From: Strigamia acuminata
Taxonomy: Eukaryota > Arthropoda > Chilopoda > Geophilomorpha > Linotaeniidae
Length of the DNA: 64,000 bases
Direction: 5' to 3'
Assembly: GCA_949358305.1 (NCBI GenBank)
Contig: OX442314.1
Location: 1,615,087 to 1,679,086 of the forward strand
In this document: positions 1 to 10,156 of the stretch, piece by piece
How positions within the stretch are numbered: position 1 is the stretch's first letter
How the letters are laid out: each line of letters starts with the position of its first letter
Made by a program: the position numbers and the translations under genes
Notes under the pieces: model-generated
Databases searched by the model: none
Seen by the model: the letters and a program-made list of their open reading frames with translations, nothing else
Told to the model about the DNA's origin: nothing

Positions 1-1
1 G

Positions 2-139
2 GAGCCGGTGGAGCCGGTGGAGATGGTGGACGATGACACGGACCCGATGGCGGACGACTATGCGGACGAGACCGAGGGCGACGAGGGGGCGGCCGACGGC
101 GGCGGTGGCGACGACGGAAATTCTTCGATCGAATATTGA
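2..139 (+). CDS. C-terminal end of an acidic protein (5' part outside window)
   Basis: Frame 2 is open from the window edge to a TGA at 137-139 and gives about 45 residues. It starts with EPVEPVEMVDDDTDP, goes on with many Asp and Glu and a Gly run, and ends SSIEY. The strong acidic bias resembles the other genes of this GC-rich block (2996-4552, 18635-19458). No domain is recognisable and the start lies outside the window. A T-rich 3' region with (TTTA)n follows. Function unknown; the reading frame is favoured over the other two because its composition matches its neighbours. Confidence 0.4.
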   Translation, partial: EPVEPVEMVDDDTDPMADDYADETEGDEGAADGGGGDDGNSSIEY

Positions 140-167
140 GGGTGGCGGCCGAGAGAATTTTATTTGT

Positions 168-206
<39 letters not shown>

Positions 207-549
207 TCTACTTGTTCATTTATTTGTCTGTTCATTCCCCGTGTGAACTGTGGACAGGTGTTCCGCGGTATCATATTATTATTATTATTTTTTTTTTTTT
301 TTCCCCTCGTTGCCGATTTGAGGCCAAAAAATAAAATGCGCAAAAAAAAAAAAAAAAAAAAAAAAAACAAATGTTGTTCGTTTTTATATTTGTTTATACA
401 TTCTTTATACATCGTTTATACATTTGCACATTAAAACATTAAAAAAAAAAACTGAAAATTTTAAAGAAACATTGAAAGACGACCGAAAAATTGACAAATT
501 AACAAATTGAAAAATTGAAAAATGGAACGAGGAGCGATGGTGGTGGTGG
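140..549. repeat. Gene-free, microsatellite-rich stretch
   Basis: (TTTA)n at about 163-207, poly-T at 289-302 and poly-A at 342-367, then AT-rich spacer. Nothing coding is convincing; the ORFs here are made by the simple repeats. Confidence 0.7.
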
Positions 550-1142
550 TTAGGTTACATCGTTGAGCTCCTGGCGCGGCGACGACGGAGTCCTCGCGCG
601 CTCGCCTCTACCGCCGTCGCGGCCTCGTCGACGGCGATGGTGGCTGCCTCGGCCGCCCCGACCGCACCGGCCGCCGTGACGACGGCGTCGACCGCCTCCT
701 CGTTGCCCGTCGTGGCCGCGACCACCGCTACGGCCGCCGCGACCGAGCTGAAGGCCGCGCGGGTCGCCCACGTGGCCAGGCGGGCCGCCACGACCACCGA
801 CGTCGTGCCCACCGCCATGGCCACCTCTGGAACGGGAAACTCGAGGGCGCGGGCGACGCCCTCGGCCGCCCTGCACGCCGCGGCGGAGCGACCGGCCGCA
901 TCCACCGCCGCGCCGATCACCTCCATGTCCGGCGTGATGGGTGGCGGTGGAATTCTAAAAAAAAAAAAAAAAAAAAAAAACCAAAAGAAATTAAAATAAA
1001 TAAATAAATCAAGTAATTGATCGATCACGGTACTCACGGGTAGCCGCGGGCCGCGCGACCGGCCCATCGGGACGCCCTGCCCCGTCCCGCGCCCAGGTTC
1101 CACTCGACCATGGAGCGTGGCAGCGGCGGCGGCTGTGGAATC
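550..1142 (-). CDS. Gly/Arg-rich protein, last two exons (tentative)
   Basis: On the minus strand an exon runs 1142-1038 (acceptor CTAAG, donor CCC|GTGAGT, 35 codons). A last exon runs 954-550 (acceptor TTTTAG after poly-T, 135 codons with stop). Both are phase 0, so joining them is frame-neutral and yields a C-terminal region full of RGG/GRGG-type runs, a composition common in RNA-binding low-complexity tails. An alternative frame of the last exon gives an Ala-rich protein. Upstream exons may lie at about 1260-1680 (donors at about 1260 and 1572), but I could not find a clean acceptor. Function unknown; low-complexity composition makes the frame choice uncertain. Confidence 0.3.
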
Positions 1143-1904
1143 CTTAGAAAAAAAAAAATAAAGATAAAAGAAAGTCGGTCGGTTGGCTGGTCGATTAACC
1201 AACTAGCTAACCGACTGACTGACTGACTGACTGACTAACTAAACGGTCGCGAAACTTACGAAGGGTGGTCGCGGCGATGTCCCGACATGTCGGCGGCGGC
1301 GATGAGGATGTTGACGGGGAAAAAAAAAAATGGACGAACGAATGGAGTGGCTAGATTTAAATAATAAACAAACAAACGGGTGAGCGAACGAACGAATGAA
1401 CGAACGTACGAAAGAGAAAATTCGCCGATCGGACCGAACCGAACCGAACCGAACCAAACCAATCAATTAATCCCGGTCGCGCGTCGGCGGCCGAGAAACG
1501 GGAGGACGCGTGTCGATCGGTCGAGTTGGTTTCGGTCCGACCCGACCCGATCCGATTGACGATCTCGCTTACCTTTCTCGGCAGGAGCGACGAAAGGGGA
1601 GACGAAGAAGCCAGTAGGTCGATCAACGAGTGGGGATGAGAGGGATACGGACGAGCGTGACGCGAGCGCGACATCCGGTGGCGAAAATTGGAAAATGCGG
1701 CCGCTGAGAATGGGCGAGTGGGTTCTCAGACGCCCTCCCGACACATCGCGGATAAGGTGATGCGAAGGGTTTTCTTTCTTTTTTTTTTTTTTTTTTTTTT
1801 TTCTTTTTTTTTTCCTTTCACCCGACCGCCACACGAGACGGTGGCGACGATGATCGACGGGGGGGGGGGGGGAGAAAAATTGAATAAAATTGAAAATTAA
1901 AAAA
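1143..1904. other. Low-complexity spacer, possible 5' exons of the minus-strand gene
   Basis: Contains (GACT)n at about 1215-1235, homopolymer runs (A at 1321-1330, T near 1770-1812, G at 1860-1871) and two minus-strand GTAAG donors (about 1260, 1572). No frame carries a recognisable domain. Confidence 0.4.
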
Positions 1905-2260
1905 TAAAAAATAAAACAAAATAAAACAAAATAAATAAAAATAAAAATAAAAATAAAAACAAAAGGAGAACCGAATCTTTCGACTCTCCCCCACCCCCTC
2001 GCAACCCCGCGGGAAAGTGTTCATCATCACCATCTCGAAATAATAAGGGACCAAACTGGAACGGCACAATATTTGGCAATATCAACTGAAATGCTGTGGA
2101 ATGCGTGTTTGACAATACAGCTTTGTCGGAAATGAAAAGTCGGCGGGAGCGGGACTCGAACTCTCGGTCACCAACTCCGTGCGGCAGGTCACCCTGCCCG
2201 CTCGGCCACCCGGGCCCGAAGATAAACCGTCCTCGTGGCCGTCTAGAATTTCGTCGCTTC
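1905..2260 (-). mobile_element. tRNA-derived SINE, copy 1
   Basis: Read on the minus strand, a tRNA-like head has a pol III A box TGGCCGAGCGG (complement of 2198-2208) and B box GTTCGAGTCCC (complement of about 2151-2161). The TGGCCGAG A box is that of class II tRNAs (Leu/Ser). It is followed by a unique body, a G-rich 3' module (CGCGGG...GGGGGAGAGTCGAAAG, with gaps) at about 1975-2015 and a (TTTTA)n tail at 1912-1965. Four further copies in the window share the head and the 3' module, which defines the family. Confidence 0.75.
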
Positions 2261-2384
2261 GAATTTCTTCCTTTTCTGTTTTAACCCAACTCGACTCGGC
2301 AGCCCCGTTCGAATCTCGGGGAGGAAAAAACAAAAAAAAAAAAGAAAAGAGAAAAAAAGAAAAGAAGAGAAGAGAAGAGAAAAA

Positions 2385-2700
2385 GAATAGAAATAAAAAC
2401 AAAAATATGAACGAAAAAAATAAAAACAAAAGGAGAGCCGAATCTTCCGACTTCCCCCCACCCTCTCGCAACCTCGCGAGAAAGTGTGCCTCACTATCTG
2501 AAGAGAAAGAATGGCGCACAACCGTGCAATAGACTCGACAATGTTAAGATAGATATGAGTGTTTCTGTGATACAGTTTTTGCCAGAAATGAAAAATCGGC
2601 GGGAAGCGGGACTCGAACCCTCGGTCACCAGCTCCGTGCGGCAGGTCACCCTGCCCGCTCGGCCACTCGGGGCCGATGATAAAGCGCCGCCAATTTCAAC
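2385..2700 (-). mobile_element. tRNA-derived SINE, copy 2
   Basis: Same minus-strand head (A box complement at 2654-2664, B box complement near 2608-2619) and the same G-rich 3' module at about 2435-2485, followed by an A/G-rich tail on the plus strand (2325-2430). It sits head-to-tail with copy 1 at a spacing of about 456 bp between A boxes. Confidence 0.7.
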
Positions 2701-2759
2701 GACAACGTTCGCCGTCGTTACCATTCATTCTCGCCGTTGTTAATCGTCGTTAATTAGTT

Positions 2760-2932
2760 ACCGGTTATTAATTATTTTTTGTTTAATAATTATTATTATT
2801 ATTATTATTATTACTATTATTTATTTGTTCGTTCGTTTGCTCGTTTGTTTTTTATTTTTCGTGTCGTCAGCTGACGGACTGACTGACTGACTGACTGACT
2901 GACTGACTGACAGACAGACAGACAGTCGCATC
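2760..2932. repeat. (ATT)n, (TTCG)n and (GACT)n microsatellites
   Basis: (TTA)n at about 2790-2815 and GACT repeats at about 2876-2925 lie just upstream of the coiled-coil gene. A pyrimidine-rich stretch ending in CAG directly before the ATG follows. Confidence 0.8.
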
Positions 2933-2995
2933 CGCGAGAGAGGGTACACTTTTTCCGGCCACGCGGCAGATTTTTTCTCTCGACGCCATTTTCAG

Positions 2996-3146
2996 ATGGA
3001 AGCGAATAACCGCAAGCGGGGCGGGAGGCCGAGGTGGCCGCCCATCACCGTTGTCACGGTGAGTGTGTCTACTTCCCTCGGCGCGTCACATCGCCCCGCT
3101 TAACGTTTTTTGTTTTTCAGGTCGACACTGACACCGACACTGACGC

Positions 3147-3188
<42 letters not shown>

Positions 3189-3907
3189 GACCGACGCCAC
3201 CATATCGTGCGACGTCAAACGAGGAGCCAGGCCCGAAGTTGAGGTGAGTAGTTAATTATTCTCGCGTTGACTCGCGTTATCCGGCGCAACATTATATTCG
3301 CGTTTCGTTCGTTCTCTCTAGATCGAGACGACCGGGGTCGAACCGCCTTTCGAAGGGAACGAGGAGAGTGAGGGAGGGGAAGAGCCGCCATCGACCGCGC
3401 GGCTCCTGTGGGCGCTGGGGAGCCAACTGCGAGAGGAGCAGCGACGACTGCGCCGAGCCACGGACGACGAGTTGGAGAGGTTGGGACGAGAGATGCGGGG
3501 GCAGCTGGAGACGAAGAAAAAGGAAATCGATGACCGGTTGAAGCTGCAAGAGCTGTCCCACCAGCGCCGAGTCCGTCGGCGTCTCGAGCAGTTGGACCGA
3601 GAGAACGCGGTCTATCGGGAGGCGTGGCGTCGACGGGAGCGAGAGCGGCAACGGGAGCGACGGGGGCGGGAGCAGCGGGAGCAGGAGCGGCGGGAGCAGG
3701 AGCGGCTGGAGCAGGAGCGACGGGAGCGGTTGGGACGGGGGCGGCTGAAGCAGAAGCGACGGGAGTTAGAGCCGCCGCACCTACAGTGGCAGCGGCAACA
3801 GGAACGGGAGCGGATGCGGCGGGAGCAGGAGCGAGAGCAGCAGTGGCAGCAGTGGCAGCAGGGGTGGCGACGGCAGCGGGAGCAGCGGCGCCCAATCGAG
3901 CCGGAGT

Positions 3908-4003
<96 letters not shown>

Positions 4004-4552
4004 GGGAGCGGGAGCTGGAGCTGGAGCAGCTGCGGATGCAGATGTTGTGTCCACCCGGACACGAACGGATGTGGCAGCGCCACTTAAAATACAACGCGGC
4101 GCAGCTGAAACGAATGTCGACGTCGCTGGGGGAACGGAACGCGGAGGTGAAGGACCTGAAAAAAAAAATTCAAAGGCTGGAGAAGCGCTTGAAACGCGAA
4201 CAGGAGGCCCAACGGAGGACGGAGCAGTTTCCGCGAACGGTGACGCTGCTCACCGCCAAAATCGTAAGTGGAGCCAAACTCGGTCCAAATTCGACCCGAT
4301 CGTTTGTTTTTATTTTTTATTTTTTTTATTTTTTATTTTTTTCAGGGGTCGCGTCCCCAGTTAAGTCGTTCGCCGACCCGAGAGGAGCCCGACGACCAAC
4401 CGCCAGCCGGCGTTGTCGTCGCCGCCACCGCCGAAGGGCCGACCGAAACCCGAGAACGGCCCGGGTCGAACGAGGCGACCGACGCAGCCACGACGAGTGA
4501 GCGCCGCGAGCATCGGGCCACCGTTCCGGCGCGTTCCAACGCGGCCGACTGA
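2996..4552 (+). CDS. Coiled-coil, Glu/Arg-rich protein with an EP-repeat (four exons)
   Basis: Exons 2996-3058, 3121-3243, 3322-4263 and 4346-4552 join in phase 0 at every junction and give 444 residues. Donors are GTGAGT, GTGAGT, GTAAGT; acceptors TTTTTCAG, CTCTCTAG, TTTTTCAG; introns are 62-82 nt. Order: basic N-terminus, poly-Asp run (exon 2), a long charged helix rich in Glu, Arg and Gln (likely coiled coil), a run of about 18 Glu-Pro pairs, a second coiled coil with CPPGHERMWQRH at its start, and a disordered tail. The ATG directly follows a TTTTCAG acceptor-like signal, so an untranslated 5' exon or a trans-spliced leader probably precedes it. No known family; function unknown. Confidence 0.65.
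3896..4003 (+). repeat. GAGCCG hexanucleotide repeat inside coding sequence
   Basis: About 17 tandem GAGCCG units encode Glu-Pro in the 2996-4552 gene. The array keeps the frame, so length changes would alter only the EP run. Confidence 0.85.
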
Positions 4553-4880
4553 TTGATTGGTTGGCCGATCGAGCTAATTAATTCACACGTTTTCGTTTCA
4601 CTTGTCTGTTTTTGTTCGTTTTTATTGATTTGTTCGTTTGTTTTCTTTTTTTTCTTTTTCTTTGTCGGCATCGACAATACGTCGTCATTGTTGCCTTTGT
4701 TAATAAATAATAAAATTAACTTACAAAAAAAATGGAATAAATGAATAAATAAATAAATAAGCAAAACAAACAAAACTACTCCGCCGCGTTCTGGCAAATG
4801 GAGGAATGAAATAAAACAAAATTAACCGGCCGGTTGGCCGCCCGAGCGTCGGCGCGCGCTCGGTCGTGGAAACGTCGCGG
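4553..4880. other. Convergent intergenic stretch
   Basis: AT-rich 3' flank between two convergent genes, with (AAAT)n at about 4735-4760. An AATAAA lies at about 4702. Nothing coding seen. Confidence 0.5.
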
Positions 4881-5605
4881 TCACTTGTCCGCGCCGGCCA
4901 CGTGGATCTGAAAACAATCGCGACCGTGTTTCGGCCGGCACAGGTTGATTTCGCAGGGGACGCACCACCAACTGCTCTCGTGCCGTTCCTTGCGGCGCAC
5001 GTAACACACCTTGCACCGCTTGCTCTTGGACGTGTGTTCGAGCCGGTGGACGACGGGTCCGCCGGGCGCGGGGGCCGCGCCCGGCACGGCCCCCTCCCGT
5101 CGAGACACGAGTTGGGTGGCGAGCGCTCTCCTGAACTGCAGCTGCGATCGGCCGCCTCGCGCGCCCGAGGTCGCCTCGAGCATATTGATTCGGGCGTTGA
5201 CGCACACTGGAAGAAGAGAAGAGAAGAGAAGCGAGAATTAATTAGCGACGGATTAATCGGTGGCAAACGGCGCCCCGCTCACCTTGGTTCAGCTTGTGGA
5301 AGAAGAAGTACCGGTGCCAGTACGGGGAACGGCGCCCGATGCGGAACGAGGAGACCAGCCTGTTCAGCACGTCCACCCAGTGGAAATTGCGCGTGTACGA
5401 AAGCGCGGGCGCCGGGCAACGGACGTCCACCCTGTTGCCGCCGATGCGACGGGAGACGTGCCCGGGCGCCGCCAACGGGTCGACGTTCGTGCTGAGCAGA
5501 CTCACGGTCGTCGTGTCCCTCCACCAGGTAAGCAACAGTCGGCCACTCTGACGATGCAGGAAATCGCCTATGAATAAAAAAGAAGTGAAATCAATCAATC
5601 AATCG

Positions 5606-5693
<88 letters not shown>

Positions 5694-7290
5694 GCCGACG
5701 ATGCGAAGAGCGAGCGGGCGGTTTACCTCTCGCGTTGGCTCGGTACCGCTTGGGGTCCGGGAGGTCGGGCGGCATTTGGGCCGCGTTGGACCGCAGCGTC
5801 CCGACGGCCATTGTGTTGTGGCGGGCAAAGAGGTGCTCGAACAGCACGGCGGACGTGAATCGATTGTCGCACGCAATCGTGTGCCCTTTGCCGAGGTAGT
5901 GCCTGGCGACGTAGACGACGATGCGTCCGATGATGCTGCCCGGGTACCTGGAAACGAAAAAAAGAGAAAAGAAAAAGAAGGAATTGTGAGAACGAAGGAG
6001 AGAAACAGCGACGACGAAGTGACTCACTCTGGCTCCGGCTCCTCGTCCGGGTCGAAGAACATTTTGGCGCGTTTGCCGATGTGCGCCTCGTCGTTCAGCA
6101 CGTAGGCGGTGCCCGCGTCGCATAGTGTGAACAACTCGAAGCCCCATTTGATGGGCTTGGCCGGTTGACGGACCTGGGAAGAACGTTAAAGAAAGAAAGA
6201 ATGAAAGAAAGAAAGAACGAACGTTAGAGAAAAACGAGATCGGAGGGCGACCCCCGCACGCACCTTCATCTCCGATCGACCCCGGTAGGCGATCATCGAT
6301 TCGTCGACGCAGAGAGTTTGGCTGGGCTCGCGGCACGCGCGAAAGCGCTTGTTCACCAGATCGGCGAACAAACGGACTTTCGTCGTGCCGTCGTCTCGTT
6401 CGCGTTCCTTCAAGAACGCCGCCCTCTCTCCCGTCGTGCTGCCGCCGTCGGAGCCGGCCGCCGACCCGCCAACGCGCAGCCGCTGGTACGACGGCTGCGT
6501 GCTGTAGTGGAGATAACGCGAAACCTCTTCGAACCGTTGGCGCGTCATCGCTCGTCGGACGGCCGGCGCGCCGAGATCGCCGGGCCTGTCGCCCTGCCAG
6601 TAGTGGCGCAGTTCGGGCTGTCGGTTGTAACCGGTGAGCACGAGAATGCCCAGGTACGCGTACAGCTCGTCCAGCGCCAGGGGTCGAACCGGCCCACGTG
6701 CCCTCTGCCGAGGAGGAGGAGGAGGAGGAGGAGGAGGAGGAGGAGGAGGAAGGGGAGGAAGGGCTAATTGTCGTCGAGCGGCCGCGTCGGCCGCCCCCCG
6801 GTCGCCCGCGGTGAGGCGCACCCTCAGGTCCGCGCACCGCGCCCCGGGTCGGGTGCCGCTGCCACCGGCAACGGCCACGACGCTCCCACCGGCAGCAGTC
6901 GTCGTCGTCGTCGCCGCCGTCGTTCGTCTGGACTTTGGACCTCGTGGCCGTGGCCGCGACGCGGCGAGCACCTAGAACGAAAACGAAAACGAAAACGAGC
7001 GTGAGAGTGAGTGTCGCGGATCGTCACCGTTGTTTTTTTCTCGGCACCTGCGCTCGCGCCATTTCCTCCTCTCTCGCCTCTCTCCGGATGGCTCGATTCG
7101 TCGCGGTCACGATGAAACGGGCCGCCTCGCCGAACAGCTCCTCGAAGTAATCGAACTCCGAGCTGCTCGGCACGCAGCGACCGCAGTAGCCGGGCGTCCC
7201 GCCGGCGAAACCGACGTCCTGCCGGTACGACGTCGTCGCGGCGACCCACACGCGCGCGCCCGCGTCCGTTTTGGGGAAACCGTCCGTCAT
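4881..7290 (-). CDS. piggyBac-like transposase, six exons, intact (possibly domesticated)
   Basis: Minus-strand exons 7290-7048, 6971-6264, 6173-6028, 5947-5727, 5567-5283 and 5206-4881 close in phase and give 642 residues. PiggyBac (DDE_Tnp_1_7) landmarks appear in order: the LALDELYAYLGILVLTGYNR block, first catalytic Asp in CVDESMIAYRGRS, the KPIKWGFELF block, second Asp in TIACDNRFTSAVLFEHL, a TWWRDTTTVSLLST strand, and third Asp in the FHWVDVLNRL block. A cysteine-rich C-terminal zinc-binding region follows (CKVCYVRRK, WWCVPCEINLC). In the third block the usual Gly-Gly before VD is His-Trp, and the second Asp of that motif (D450 in the founding piggyBac) is Asn. The exon structure, with short introns holding simple repeats, and the absence of visible CCC-type terminal repeats next to TTAA suggest a host-resident or ancient copy rather than a fresh transposon. 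Nuclear DNA-binding/transposition role is inferred from the family. Confidence 0.85.
5587..5691 (+). repeat. (AATC)n microsatellite in an intron of the piggyBac-like gene
   Basis: About 25 AATC units fill most of the intron between exons 4 and 5 (5568-5726). Confidence 0.9.
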
Positions 7291-7744
7291 GGCTTAAACG
7301 AACGAACGAACGAACGGACGAAACGGTCGTTTAGCCAACCAATCAATTAATCAATTAATTGATTAATAAATTAATAAACACGAACCGGGAAAGTTGGTCG
7401 GTCGGCTGGCTCGTCTTTCTTTATTGGTTTATTTCTCGTTTCTCGTTTCTTTTTCTTTCTTTTTCGACGATGGTGCGTGCGGATTGAATGACGCCGTCGA
7501 GCGGGGTCAAAGGTAGGAATGGGTGTTGTTTTGCTGCGGCGCAAACTCTGTAGAGCGGCACCTGACGACGCGGACTGTATTTATAAAAACAAAACGAACC
7601 AAATAAATGAATGAATGAATGAATGAATGAATGAATGAATGAATAAAAAGAGAGAAGAATGGAAAGAAATAAGTAAAAAAAATAAATAAAATAAAAAAGT
7701 GGAATGAAATAAAATAAAAGAACGAGAGGAGGGAGGTCGAATAA
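7291..7744. other. Intergenic, microsatellites
   Basis: Upstream side of the piggyBac-like gene: several TTAATTAA-like stretches (7340-7380), (GAAT)n at about 7605-7645, A-rich tail of SINE copy 3. No gene seen. Confidence 0.5.
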
Positions 7745-8030
7745 AATAAAGAAGGGCCGATACCTTCGACCCCCCCTCCCGCGGGTCTTGCGAGAGAGTA
7801 GTATTCATGAGAATGCGTTAGTAAAGTACTCATTTGTAACAAATCAATCATAGAAGAAGGGTTTCTGAGAAAACATCGGTGAAATGAAAAGTCGGCGGGA
7901 GCGGGACTCGAACTTTCGGTCCACGTCTCCGTGCGGCAGGTCACCCTACCCGCTCGGCCACCCGGGGCCGAAGATAAACCGCCCTCGTAGTGGCTTGGAA
8001 TTGTGTCGGCCCCAATTCGAGTACTCTATT
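7745..8030 (-). mobile_element. tRNA-derived SINE, copy 3
   Basis: A box complement at about 7950-7960, B box complement near 7904-7915, 3' module with GGGGGGGTCGAAGGTATC on the minus strand at about 7752-7780, then an A-rich (AAAT)n tail on the plus strand. Head sequence GAGTACTCGAATT marks the likely 5' end near 8025. Confidence 0.75.
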
Positions 8031-8149
8031 CTACTTCACTTTGGCCAAATGAACGAAAGAGAGACGCGAATGAATAAATGAATAAATAGATAAATGGGTG
8101 GAAATAAAAAAAATAAATAGAAAAAAAAAAATAATGAAAATAAAGTGAA

Positions 8150-8450
8150 ATAAAATAAAGAAGGGCCGATACCTTCGACCCCCCCTCCCGCGGGTCTTGC
8201 GGGAGAGTATTGCCCATGAGAATGTATTAATAAACCACTAGTACGATAACGAGTAATTACGAAGAAAGAAAGAGATGTTACCGAATAATTTCGGAGAAAC
8301 GGAAAGTCGGGAGAGCGGGACTCGAACTCTCGGTCACCAGCTCCGTGCGGTAGGTCACTCTACTCGCTCGGCCACCCGGGGCCGAAGATAAAGCGTCCTC
8401 GTGGTCGTCTAGAATTTCGTCGCTTCCGATTCGAGTATTCGTTTCATTTT
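8150..8450 (-). mobile_element. tRNA-derived SINE, copy 4
   Basis: Same family and orientation; A box complement near 8368-8378, B box complement near 8320-8330, 3' module at 8162-8215. Spaced about 418 bp from copy 3. Confidence 0.75.
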
Positions 8451-8614
8451 GGCCGAACGAACGAGAGGAAAAGAGACGAAAGGAAGAAAAAAGAAAGAAA
8501 GAAAGAAAGAAATAAATAAATAAATAAATAAATAAACAAATAAATAAACAAATAAATAAACAGACGGGTAGATAGGTAGGTGGAAATAAAATTAAAAATA
8601 GAATAAAATAAAAT

Positions 8615-8890
8615 GAAATAAAATAAAGAAGGGCCGATACCTTCGACCCCCCCCTCCCGCGAGTCTTGCGGAAGAGTAGTATTTTCAAGAACTTGTCACA
8701 GTATAATAAACCAACTAATACAAATCAATCATTCAATGTTGCCAACGAAAAGTCGGGGGAGAGCGGGACGCGAACCTTCGGTCACCAGCTCCGTGCGGCA
8801 GGTCACCCTGCCCGCTCGGCCACCCGGGGCCGAAGATAAAGCGTCTTCGTGGTCGTCTGGAATTTCGTCGCTTTCGGTTCGAGTGCTCTA
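8615..8890 (-). mobile_element. tRNA-derived SINE, copy 5
   Basis: Same family and orientation; A box complement near 8812-8822, B box region near 8765-8777 carrying a C for T change, 3' module at 8630-8675. Spaced about 445 bp from copy 4. Copies 3-5 form a head-to-tail trimer. Confidence 0.75.
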
Positions 8891-9222
8891 TTTTACTCTA
8901 CTCTACTCTACTCTACTCTACTCTACTCTACTCTACTCTACTCTACTCTACTTTACTTTACTTTACTTTACTTTACTTTACTTTACTTCGGGTTTCTTTC
9001 TTTTTTGTTTGTTTCAACCTCGTAGGTTGATTTGAACGTTTTTGAGAAGAAATGAAGAGAGAGAGAGGCGAGGCGTGTGGTTTACTCGCTGATTTATTCG
9101 AGAGAGCAGATAACACAACAACAAAATGTATATATATACATGTGTATATGTATGTATGTATGTATACATAAACAAATAAATAAATGAATGGGTGAACGAA
9201 TGAATGAACGAATGGAGAAAAA

Positions 9223-9297
<75 letters not shown>

Positions 9298-9555
9298 AAA
9301 AAATAAATAAAAAAAATAAATAAATAGGTCGCGGACGACGTCGTCGATGTCGCTCGCGCGTTCGGTCGTCCACCTCGCTCGCTCGCTGTCTGCCTGTCCA
9401 GCTCGCGTCATTCTAAGTCGGTCGGTCGGTCGGTCGGTCAATCGGTCGGTCGGTCGTTCTAAGTCGGTTGGTCGGTCGTTCGTTCTAAGTCGGTTGGTCG
9501 GTCGGTCGGTCGGTCGTTCTAAGTCGGTCGGTCGCTCGCTCGCTCGCTCGCTCGC
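8888..9555. repeat. Microsatellite block: (CTCTA)n, (CTTTA)n, (TAAA)n, (GGTC)n
   Basis: (ACTCT)n/(ACTTT)n at 8895-8988, TATG-rich at 9127-9165, (AAAT)n at 9222-9326, GGTCGGTC and CTCG repeats at 9418-9556. No coding evidence; this is the 3' flank of the PHD-like gene. Confidence 0.85.
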
Positions 9556-10109
9556 TCACACCGACTCGAAGCTCCGGTCGTCGAGTGCATACGGCGGACG
9601 GTCACAGTATTCCAATAGAAACTCCGCGTGGTCTCGGTCGATATCCTCCGTTGCCGCGATCAACCGGACCATGTACTCCGGGACCAGGACCTTGGGCACT
9701 ATCGTCGCGAGACGATCCGGCGGCATGCGGGGAATGCCTTTCGGTGGAAGCAAACCGACCTCCGCTTCGTAGAGACCCTCGATCTTGCGAACCAGCCATC
9801 GACTCTGAAACGTGAATGGAAATTTAAACGAGCGAACAAACAAACGAACGAGCGAACGATTCGTTAACCCGTACCACCGCCTTGTCTCTGATTAACGCCT
9901 CGTGTTGGTCCGTCACCAGGTCTTCTCGCGCGCTGGTGGTCCCTTTAAACGCGCTCATCCGCCAACTCGCCGACTCGCCTCGGAGGACATTCGCGATGTG
10001 CCGGTAGCAAGCGTGCTCTTTGCGGGCCAGGCCCTCTTTGGTCGTGTAGACGGAGCACCTGCGAGAGAAATTCGGGATTAGTTCGACGAACGAAAAACGA
10101 TCAACACCG

Positions 10110-10156
<47 letters not shown>

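Noticed and set aside
200-434. ORFs on both strands near the left end
   Set aside because: Made by (TTTA)n, poly-T and poly-A; no coding signal.
3215-4364. Ala/Pro, Gly/Ser and Arg/Leu-rich ORFs overlapping the coiled-coil gene
   Set aside because: Shadows of the GAGCCG repeat in other frames; the plus-strand frame has matching splice junctions.
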